IMG/VR virus record: IMGVR_UViG_3300046804_000348 | Location: 1-20,646 of that record | DNA: 20,646 bases | DNA from: a virus | Strand: one strand, 5' to 3' | Shown here: positions 1-5,842 of the stretch, piece by piece | Numbering within the stretch: the first letter of the stretch is position 1 | Layout of the letters: each line of letters opens with the position of its first letter | Notes under the pieces: model-generated | What the model saw: only the letters and a program-made list of their open reading frames with translations | The model's database searches: none | Told to the model about the DNA's origin: nothing | Made by a program: the position numbers and the translations under genes

Positions 1-1
1 G

Positions 2-469
2 CAATATGGTTTATCTAATCCATTAGTGAACTTAATGCAATATCGCAATACATTAGCCAAGTTTATTAACATGGCTGGTTTTAAAGATGCTGCACAATTC
101 ATGAATGAGATTACACCAGAGCAAAATGCAATTCTCTCACAACCACAACCACCTAAACCAGATCCTAATACAGAAGCTGCGAAGGTGTTGGCTCAAGTTG
201 AACGTGAAAAAGCAATGATTCGTGCTCAAACTGAAGCTGCAAAACTTGAGTTAGAACGTGAGCAAATGCAATTAGAAAATGCTCGTAAAGCATTAGAACT
301 TCAACAACAAGAACTAAAACAAAATACTGAATTAGCTCTTAAACAATTAAAGATTGAAGCTGATGCTGCTAACCAAGCAGAACAAACTCGTGGTGCTAAT
401 ACTAAATCTATTGTAGATGCTTTAAATACTATTAACAACATGACACAGGGAAATAACAATGTCCAATAA
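2..469 (+). CDS. Portal protein, C-terminal fragment (5' end outside window)
   Basis: The reading frame is open at the left edge, so this is the 3' end of a longer gene; the GTG at 26 is internal. The visible 155 residues begin QYGLSNPLVNLMQ and carry a short segment (AQFMNEITPEQNA) followed by a long charged, Gln/Glu/Lys/Ala-rich stretch of strong coiled-coil character. That is how podovirus portal (head-tail connector) proteins commonly end. The portal forms the dodecameric DNA gate at one capsid vertex. Position supports the call: a scaffold-like and a capsid gene follow directly, the usual order. The stop overlaps the next start by 11 nt. What is seen is the helical C-terminus and the position; the portal identity is inferred because the core fold lies upstream of the window. 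Confidence 0.7.
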   Translation, partial: QYGLSNPLVNLMQYRNTLAKFINMAGFKDAAQFMNEITPEQNAILSQPQPPKPDPNTEAAKVLAQVEREKAMIRAQTEAAKLELEREQMQLENARKALELQQQELKQNTELALKQLKIEADAANQAEQTRGANTKSIVDALNTINNMTQGNNNVQ

Positions 470-692
470 AGTAGACGCTATTACTGGCATACTTAATGAC
501 GAACATTTTCAATCTGTAATTAAAGAACTACAAGAAAATCAATTACAAACTATTATGTACTCAAGTCAAGAAGAGTCACATATTAGAGAACAAGCATATC
601 AAAGATTAGCTTGTTATAACGAACTTATGTCTTACTTGGAATCAATCGCTAAAACTAGCGAAATTAAAAGTAAAGCATGGAAGATATTTTAG
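459..692 (+). CDS. Small conserved phage protein between portal and scaffold
   Basis: This 77-residue, probably all-helical protein starts at the ATG at 459, inside the last codons of the portal gene, with a good Shine-Dalgarno AGGGAAA just upstream. It contains HFQSVIKELQENQL and IREQAYQRLACYNELMSYLESIA, amphipathic helices with no membrane segment or catalytic motif. I do not recognise a named family. Small proteins at this place are often minor head-assembly or accessory factors, but no function is assigned. Translational coupling to the portal suggests co-expression with head morphogenesis genes. Confidence 0.7.
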   Translation: MSNKVDAITGILNDEHFQSVIKELQENQLQTIMYSSQEESHIREQAYQRLACYNELMSYLESIAKTSEIKSKAWKIF

Positions 693-740
693 ACATTTCT
701 AAAATGGGTAACCTCCCCTAGAGGATTATAGGAAATAAAA

Positions 741-1745
741 ATGAGTGAAACAACCATGACTCCAGAAAATTCTGGAAGTGGCGAGCTTACAGTAAATCAA
801 GCAGCCAATGCTTTTGAAAGTCTATTAGAACCACAAGAGGCACCACAAGGTCAACCAGAAGGTGGGGAAGAAAAACAAGTAGAAGCAGAAGCTCAAGAAG
901 CAGAGCCACAAACTGAAGAAGTTGAACACACTGAAACAGAAGGTGACGCTGAAGAACAAGATGAAACTGAAGTTGAAGAAGAGGAACTCCCCCAGACTTT
1001 TAAAGTAAAGGCGGCTGGTGAAGAAAAAGATGTTACCCTCGATGAATTAATTAAAGGTTATCAACTTGGTGCTGATTACACCAAAAAGACCACAGAAGTA
1101 GCTGAACAACGTAAAGTCGTTGAGGCTGAACGTAAAGCTATTGAAGAGGCAAAGCAAGTTCGAGACACATATGCTCAACGTTTGCAAGCTATAGAAGAAT
1201 TTATAGTGCAACAAACGCCTAATGAGGATTTAACATACCTCAAAGAAAACGACCCTATAGGATATGCTGTTAAAGTTGCTGAACTTTCTGAAAAGAAAGA
1301 GCAACTCGCTGCTATAAGAGCAGAGCAAATAAGAATTGCACAATTGCAACAATCTGAAACTGCTCGTGCCATGCAAGATAGAGTTGCACAGGAAGCACAA
1401 AAATTAACGCAAGTCTTACCAGAGTTTTCAGACCCTGCTAAAGGCGAAAACCTCCGTAACGAGATTCGCAATTATGGCAAATCGCTTGGTTTTACAGATG
1501 CAGAGTTATCTAGCGTCTATGATTCTAGGCACGTTATTACTCTACACAAGGCAATGATGTATGACAAGCTTCAAAAATCAAAACCTGCTGTAACAAAGAA
1601 AGTTTCTGAAGCACCAAAGATGCTGAAGGCTGGATCTGCTACAAGTAGTAATAATGTAGAAACCATTAAAAAACAGAAAGCACAGTTGCGTAACAGCGGA
1701 CATGTCCGTGACGCAGCGGCTTTATTTGAACAATTTTTAGAATAG
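741..1745 (+). CDS. Scaffolding protein (probable)
   Basis: This 334-residue protein sits directly before the capsid gene, the classic scaffold position. Residues about 30-85 are very acidic and disordered (runs of Glu, Gln, Pro). Residues 86-118 read FKVKAAGEEKDVTLDELIKG...ADYTKKT, a segment typical of phage scaffold proteins, and residues 118-225 form a long coiled coil. The C-terminus (about 275-334) is basic then amphipathic, as expected for the helix-turn-helix clamp with which scaffolds grip the capsid protein. The start has an SD (AGGAAA) 8 nt upstream. Scaffolds direct procapsid assembly and then leave. A protease function is unlikely since no Ser/His protease motif is visible. Confidence 0.8.
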   Translation: MSETTMTPENSGSGELTVNQAANAFESLLEPQEAPQGQPEGGEEKQVEAEAQEAEPQTEEVEHTETEGDAEEQDETEVEEEELPQTFKVKAAGEEKDVTLDELIKGYQLGADYTKKTTEVAEQRKVVEAERKAIEEAKQVRDTYAQRLQAIEEFIVQQTPNEDLTYLKENDPIGYAVKVAELSEKKEQLAAIRAEQIRIAQLQQSETARAMQDRVAQEAQKLTQVLPEFSDPAKGENLRNEIRNYGKSLGFTDAELSSVYDSRHVITLHKAMMYDKLQKSKPAVTKKVSEAPKMLKAGSATSSNNVETIKKQKAQLRNSGHVRDAAALFEQFLE

Positions 1746-1760
1746 AAAGAAGAATAAAAC

Positions 1761-2714
1761 ATGGCAACATATCAAACCTATACCGCTATAGGTCAACGTG
1801 AAGATTTAACAGACGTTATCTATAACATTTCTCCAACAGAAACACCATTCATGTCATCAGTTGGCAAAACAAAAGCTACTGGCGTTCTCCATGAGTGGCA
1901 AACAGACAGCCTAGCAGCTGTTAATGGTTCTAATGCTGCAGTTGAAGGTGCAACAGCATCTGATGCAACATTATCACCAACAACACGTCTTGGTAACCGC
2001 ACACAAATCTCACAAAAAACTGTGAAGATTGCTGGTACTTTAGAAGCAGTAAACAAAGCTGGTCGTAAATCTGAAAAGGCTTACCAATTAGCTAAAGCTT
2101 CTGCTGAAATCAAACGTGACATGGAATACATCCTTTTAAGCAACCAATTAAATGCAGCTGGTAACGCAACAACAGCTCGTACACTTGGTGGTTTACAAGC
2201 ATGGTTATCTACAAACAAATCACTAGGTACTAACGGTACTGCAGGTTCTGGTGGTACAACTGCTCGTGTTTCTGGTACAGACCGTACTTTTGATGAAGCA
2301 CACTTAAAATCAGTTGTTAAATCAGCTTTCAGCAACGGTGGTAATCCTAAAGTGTTAATGGTAACACCAACACAAAAGCAAGTAGTATCTACATTTGCTG
2401 GTATTGCTGCACAACGTTTCATGGCTCCTGCTAATACACCAACAACAATTATTGGTGCTGCTGATGTTTATTTATCAGACTTCGGTACAATTTCTGTTGT
2501 TCCTAACCGTTTCATTCCAGCAGATTCTGGTGACGGTGGTGAAGTAGCATTTGTTCTTGACCCAGAGTACGCAGCAGTTGCTTACTTACGTCCATTTGCT
2601 ACAAACGAATTAGCAAAAACTGGTGACGCTGATGTAACTCAACTTTTAGTAGAATACACACTAGAAGTTAAGAACGAAGCTGCTCACGGTATTATTGCTG
2701 ACTTGGCAGAGTAG
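1761..2714 (+). CDS. Major capsid protein, SU10/DUF5309-like (HK97 fold)
   Basis: This 317-residue protein has the N-terminal signature of the SU10-type capsid family: REDLTDVIYNISPTETPFMS, then heat-stable-looking Ala/Thr-rich sequence with LHEWQTDSL near residue 43. These match the 'ED..d.i.ni.p.eTPf.s....a....heW..D' pattern I associate with DUF5309. Length is normal for the family, and there is no obvious N-terminal delta domain, consistent with a separate scaffold gene upstream. Codons are strongly biased (GCA, GGT, ACA, CGT, TTA), as expected for the most abundant virion protein. An intrinsic terminator follows 35 nt after the stop, fitting a heavily transcribed gene. The product forms the shell. 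Confidence 0.9.
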   Translation: MATYQTYTAIGQREDLTDVIYNISPTETPFMSSVGKTKATGVLHEWQTDSLAAVNGSNAAVEGATASDATLSPTTRLGNRTQISQKTVKIAGTLEAVNKAGRKSEKAYQLAKASAEIKRDMEYILLSNQLNAAGNATTARTLGGLQAWLSTNKSLGTNGTAGSGGTTARVSGTDRTFDEAHLKSVVKSAFSNGGNPKVLMVTPTQKQVVSTFAGIAAQRFMAPANTPTTIIGAADVYLSDFGTISVVPNRFIPADSGDGGEVAFVLDPEYAAVAYLRPFATNELAKTGDADVTQLLVEYTLEVKNEAAHGIIADLAE

Positions 2715-2748
2715 TAAAGGTTTAATGGAACTTTATCCATTATTGAGT

Positions 2749-2790
2749 GCAGAGGTTGTAGGTCATGCCTACACCTCTGTCATTCTTTTT
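2749..2790 (+). terminator. Intrinsic (rho-independent) terminator after capsid gene
   Basis: The left arm CAGAGGTTGTAGG (2750-2762) pairs with the right arm CCTACACCTCTG (2768-2779), giving 12 base pairs with one bulged T, around the 5-nt loop TCATG. It is followed directly by a T-rich run (TCATTCTTTTT, 2780-2790). This is a textbook hairpin plus U-tract on the plus strand, 35 nt after the capsid stop. It would trim capsid mRNA ends or partly stop transcription, lowering expression of downstream genes relative to capsid. The loop contains an ATG (2765) in frame with the next gene, which argues against that ATG being a start. Confidence 0.85.
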
Positions 2791-2806
2791 GTATTCACAT
2801 TTTAAT

Positions 2807-3118
2807 ATGACAAAACCAACAACATTTAGAACATCTGTAGCACATGATACAGATAAAGGTTTAGTAATTGAAACTAAACAAGATATCAGTGGAATTTTAG
2901 AAGCAAATTTAGCTGAACGTAATTTAAAAGACAAACATACACGCTGGGGTGAGGATGTATTTGATAATAAAATAGCATCTATCCCTCTTACAGTGATTGA
3001 TGACCTTAATAAACAAGGTGTTATGCGTGGTTTTCATATTTTAGATAATAAACGCTTCAAAGAATTTTTAAATAATCCAGATAACAAAGTATTTAGAACA
3101 CGAGAAGGCAGAGTGTAA
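2807..3118 (+). CDS. Small conserved morphogenesis protein after capsid gene
   Basis: This is a 103-residue protein. I chose the ATG at 2807; an in-frame ATG at 2765 lies in the loop of the terminator hairpin and would add 14 unlikely residues, although neither start has a strong SD. The body (GLVIETKQDISGILEANLAERN ... FDNKIASIPLTVIDDL ... FKEFLNNPDNKVFRTREGRV) follows a layout I have seen in small proteins between capsid and adaptor genes of podoviruses, ending in a conserved 'NDPxNxxFRTxxGR' tail. No enzymatic motif or membrane segment is present. The function is unknown; it is probably a minor head or connector factor. Its stop overlaps the adaptor start (TAATG). Confidence 0.75.
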   Translation: MTKPTTFRTSVAHDTDKGLVIETKQDISGILEANLAERNLKDKHTRWGEDVFDNKIASIPLTVIDDLNKQGVMRGFHILDNKRFKEFLNNPDNKVFRTREGRV

Positions 3119-3729
3119 TGGCTTTTACATCATATACAACATTAAAAAGCACGATAGCTGACTATCTTGCTCGTAGTGATCTAACATCACAAATACCAGA
3201 CTTTATTACATTGGCAGAAAATAGATTAAGACGTGATCTTCGTATTCGTCAAATGTTAAAAGTAGTCACAACAGCAATGACATCAGGTGATAGCACAGTA
3301 GCATTACCTAGTGATTTTTTGGCTATGCGTGGATTATATTTAGCAACTAATCCAGTAGCCACTGTAGAATATTTAAGCGTACCTAGTTTTTATACTAATA
3401 GTAGAGTGACAGAATCTGGAAAACCAACAAAATATACATCTCTAGGTGCTGAATTACAATTTGCACCTGTTCCAGATAGTGCATATACACTTAATATGGT
3501 GTATTACGCAGCACCAGAGTATTTAAGTGCATCAGTTGCATCTAATATATTTTTAGCTAATTGTCCAGATTTATTATTATATGGTGCATTAGGTGAAGCA
3601 GAACCATATTTAATGAATGACGCAAGATTACAAACATGGGCTGGTCTTTATGATAGAGGGCTCAATTCATTAACATCTTCAGATGATTCTAGTGAGTATA
3701 CTGGCAATCTATCTATCACAACAGCATAG
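3118..3729 (+). CDS. Head-tail adaptor protein (phage adaptor / gp4-like)
   Basis: This 203-residue protein starts MAFTSYTTLKSTIADYLARSDLTSQIPDFITLAENRLRRDLRIRQM, the characteristic opening of podovirus adaptor proteins: a helical segment with 'D.i...i.lAE.ri.rdlr'. A beta-rich middle (VALPSDFLAMRGLYL ... YLSVPSFYT ... YTSLGAELQFAPVPDSAYTLNMVYYA) and a C-terminal helix bundle (PDLLLYGALGEAEPYL) complete the family pattern. It is the usual length. The product forms the ring joining portal to the tail nozzle. It overlaps the previous gene by TAATG, so translation is coupled. Confidence 0.85.
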   Translation: MAFTSYTTLKSTIADYLARSDLTSQIPDFITLAENRLRRDLRIRQMLKVVTTAMTSGDSTVALPSDFLAMRGLYLATNPVATVEYLSVPSFYTNSRVTESGKPTKYTSLGAELQFAPVPDSAYTLNMVYYAAPEYLSASVASNIFLANCPDLLLYGALGEAEPYLMNDARLQTWAGLYDRGLNSLTSSDDSSEYTGNLSITTA

Positions 3730-3738
3730 GAGCAAAAC

Positions 3739-4125
3739 ATGGCAGAAATGAGCAATTATTTAGAGAACGCACTTATCAATGCAACTCTACGAAACACATC
3801 ATACACATCACCAGCAACAGTTTATGTAGCTTTATTCACATCTGATCCAACAGATGCAGGTAGCGGTACAGAACTTTCTGGTAATGCTTATACAAGAAAG
3901 GCAGCAACATTTGGTGCACCATCTAACGGTGCTTCAGTAACAACTGCTGATATTACTTTTGACCAAGCAACTGGTTCATGGGGTACAGTTTCACACATAG
4001 GCATTTATGATGCTTCTACATCTGGTAATCTTTTATACCATACACCATTAACAACATCTAAAACTATTGACACAGGTGATATATTTAAAATCGCTAGTGG
4101 TAGCCTATCTGTAACATTAGCTTAA
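3739..4125 (+). CDS. Gp80-like small virion protein
   Basis: This 128-residue beta-rich protein contains SNYLENALINATLRNTSYTSPATVYVALFTSDPTDAGSG early on, then AYTRKAATF and WGTVSHIGIYDASTSGNLLYHTPL. This is the pattern of a common phage family (Gp80-type): a short N-terminal helix, 'vyvaLftsdPtd.g.gtE.sg.aYtR', and 'i.h.gifDa..gGnll...pL'. Members are minor virion or tail-fibre-associated proteins, with no precise role known to me. The SD AGGAG lies 8 nt before the ATG. It stands between the adaptor and a run of fibre-like genes, which agrees with a tail-periphery role. Confidence 0.75.
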   Translation: MAEMSNYLENALINATLRNTSYTSPATVYVALFTSDPTDAGSGTELSGNAYTRKAATFGAPSNGASVTTADITFDQATGSWGTVSHIGIYDASTSGNLLYHTPLTTSKTIDTGDIFKIASGSLSVTLA

Positions 4126-4133
4126 GGTAAATT

Positions 4134-5102
4134 ATGCCAGTACCAATGACGTTAGAAGAGCTAGACGTTTATGGTAGTTTGGAAAATGTACCATATAGTT
4201 TAGATAATACATTTTATGATAATGGTAAAAAAGTTTGTGGTTCATGGACATTAGACCAATTAGATGTATTTGGTAGTTTAGATAGTTTAGCAATATCACT
4301 AGATGACCCACTATGGACATCTGGTGCTTGTATTAATTTAGCTGATGCAGTTATTAGTTCTAATGCAGACGTAACAGCAGAGGCAAATAGGTTAAGAACA
4401 GCTGAAGCAAGTATCACAGGTGACGCTACAGTCGTATCTAGTGGTATTAGAACAGCTACTGGTGAAGGTATTATTACAGGAAATGCTCAAGTAGAAGCAG
4501 ATCCTACAAGAATTACACAAAGTTCAGCAGACATTACAGCGTCTTCAGACGTAGTTGCAAGTGCAATAAGGGTGTTAGTAGGGAATGGTGAAATAAATGC
4601 GTTAGCAGACGTTTCTGCAAGTCCTATAGCTATTTATGAGTCATCTGCAGACATTACTTCTTCAGCAACTGTAACAAGTGAAGGTATTCGTTACAGACTT
4701 TCAGAAGGATCAATAACAGCTAATGCTCAAGTAGAGTCAGAGGCAGTAAGATTAAGAACTTCTGAAGCAGAAATAACAGGAACAGCCACAGTAACAGCAC
4801 TAGGTGGTATGACATACTCTGGATTTGCTGACATAGAAGTCATAGCGACTACAGTATGTGATGCAAGAGCAATTTGGTATGGAATTGGTAGTATTTCAGC
4901 TAATGCAACAGTTGTTGCAGTTGGTAATAGACTAGGTGAAGAATGGAATAACGTACCTAGTGGTTCAGAAACATGGACAAATGTTTCAGCAGGTAGTAAT
5001 ACTTGGAGTACTGTAAGTGTAGGTTCAAATACATGGACAGACGTTGCAGTAGGAAGTAATACTTGGAATAACGTTTCATCTAGTAGTAATACATGGGTTT
5101 AA
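4134..5102 (+). CDS. Repeat-built structural/tail protein with 20- and 10-residue register
   Basis: This 322-residue protein is made almost entirely of repeats. Residues 6-24 and 39-57 are two copies of a 19-residue motif (TLEELDVYGSLEN... and TLDQLDVFGSLDS...). Residues 72-271 are about ten units of exactly 20 residues with consensus [AG]xITxxAxVxAxxxR, without insertions. Residues 271-320 are five units of exactly 10 residues, WxxVxxGSNT, then WV and stop. No signal peptide or membrane segment is present. Composition (Ser/Thr/Ala/Asn, few Lys) and strict periodicity suggest an elongated beta-stranded fibre or shaft. Its place between Gp80-like and fibre genes makes it virion-associated. The exact role is not known; tail fibre shaft or tail decoration are the likeliest options. 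Confidence 0.75.
   Translation: MPVPMTLEELDVYGSLENVPYSLDNTFYDNGKKVCGSWTLDQLDVFGSLDSLAISLDDPLWTSGACINLADAVISSNADVTAEANRLRTAEASITGDATVVSSGIRTATGEGIITGNAQVEADPTRITQSSADITASSDVVASAIRVLVGNGEINALADVSASPIAIYESSADITSSATVTSEGIRYRLSEGSITANAQVESEAVRLRTSEAEITGTATVTALGGMTYSGFADIEVIATTVCDARAIWYGIGSISANATVVAVGNRLGEEWNNVPSGSETWTNVSAGSNTWSTVSVGSNTWTDVAVGSNTWNNVSSSSNTWV
4149..4304 (+). repeat. Two copies of a 19-residue LDxFGSLDSL motif
   Basis: Codons 6-24 (4149-4205) and 39-57 (4248-4304) encode TLEELDVYGSLENVPYSLD and TLDQLDVFGSLDSLAISLD, aligned without gaps. A third copy lies in a different gene at 9672-9728. The motif recurs at the protein level, with DNA divergence at many third positions, so it is not a recent DNA duplication. 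Confidence 0.85.
4347..4946 (+). repeat. About ten tandem 60-bp (20-residue) coding repeats
   Basis: Residues 72-271 split into consecutive 20-residue units, for example ASITGDATVVSSGIRTATGE, GIITGNAQVEADPTRITQSS, ADITASSDVVASAIRVLVGN, ADITSSATVTSEGIRYRLSE and GSITANAQVESEAVRLRTSE. The first and last units are weaker. Unit length never varies, pointing to structural constraint such as one strand pair or coil per unit. Confidence 0.85.
4944..5093 (+). repeat. Five tandem 30-bp (10-residue) repeats, WxxVxxGSNT
   Basis: The units read WNNVPSGSET, WTNVSAGSNT, WSTVSVGSNT, WTDVAVGSNT and WNNVSSSSNT, ending WV-stop. The unit is exactly half of the 20-residue unit that precedes it, and the two arrays join in the same register. 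DNA copies are similar but not identical, so the array is old or under selection rather than freshly slipped. Confidence 0.9.
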
Positions 5103-5116
5103 TTTAAGGAACAATT

Positions 5117-5842
5117 ATGGCAAAGACAAAAATATCAGAATATTCATCAACCAGTGCTGGTGCTAATCTAAATACAGATATTGCATCTATTAATATTGAT
5201 GAGGGTTGTGCACCTTCAGGTATTAATAATGCTATTCGTACACTTATGGCACAATTAAAAGACTTACAGTCTGGTGCTAGTGGTGATACCATACCAGTTG
5301 CATCTGGTGGTACAGGTGCATCTAATGCTACCACAGCAAGATCAAATTTATCAGCAGCAGCAAGTGGTGCTAACAGTGACATTACATCACTTACAGGTCT
5401 TACTACAGCATTATCAGTAGCACAAGGTGGTACAGGTGGTGCTAACGCTACTACAGCAAGATCTAATCTTGGTCTTGTTATTGGCACAGATGTTCAGGCT
5501 TATAATGCTAATAACGCTGTTACAAACGCATTACAAACATTTACATTGTCACAACGTGGCACAGTCACTACTGACAATGATGGTTCATTTGATATGAACG
5601 TCACTAATAACTTTAAATGCACACCTACAGGTACATTTGCTCTTACATTTACTAACATTACAGCAGGTCAAAGTGGCTATATCTTATTAGTAAATACAGG
5701 TGGTTATGCAGTCACAGCAGCAGCTACTACAAAAGTAGGTGCATCATTCTTAACAGGTGTTTCAGCAGCAGGTACATATCTCATATCTTACCTATCTGAC
5801 GGAACTAACGTATATTGCACAGCTTCAGGAGCTTTAAGCTAA
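5117..5842 (+). CDS. Tail fibre protein with GGTGA-NATTARSNL repeats
   Basis: This 241-residue fibre protein has an N-terminal region MAKTKISEYSST...INIDEGCAPSGINNAIRTLMAQL that is typical of virion-attached fibres. Two copies of the common fibre repeat follow, VASGGTGASNATTARSNL (61-78) and VAQGGTGGANATTARSNL (101-118). The C-terminal beta-rich tip contains FKCTPTGTFALTFTNITAGQSGYILLVN and ISYLSDGTNVY. This module order is widespread in tailed phages. The N-terminus probably docks to the tail and the C-terminus faces the host. An SD (AAGGAA) precedes the ATG. It is coupled to the following adhesin gene by TAATG, so the two probably act together in adsorption. Confidence 0.85.
   Translation: MAKTKISEYSSTSAGANLNTDIASINIDEGCAPSGINNAIRTLMAQLKDLQSGASGDTIPVASGGTGASNATTARSNLSAAASGANSDITSLTGLTTALSVAQGGTGGANATTARSNLGLVIGTDVQAYNANNAVTNALQTFTLSQRGTVTTDNDGSFDMNVTNNFKCTPTGTFALTFTNITAGQSGYILLVNTGGYAVTAAATTKVGASFLTGVSAAGTYLISYLSDGTNVYCTASGALS

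Noticed and set aside
693-740. Short hairpin (CCTC/GAGG) before the scaffold gene as a terminator
   Set aside because: Only four base pairs and no T-run; the gap is mainly the scaffold ribosome site.
1175-1471. Minus-strand ORF opposite the scaffold gene
   Set aside because: Cys/Ser-rich product with no SD and no domain; a mirror of the Glu/Ala/Gln-rich scaffold codons.
2081-2422. Minus-strand ORF opposite the capsid gene
   Set aside because: A shadow of biased capsid codons; no domain, and antisense to an essential gene.
5104-5487. Minus-strand 127-codon ORF opposite the tail fibre gene
   Set aside because: Its Ala/Pro/Val repeats simply mirror the GGTGA/NATTARSNL fibre repeats.
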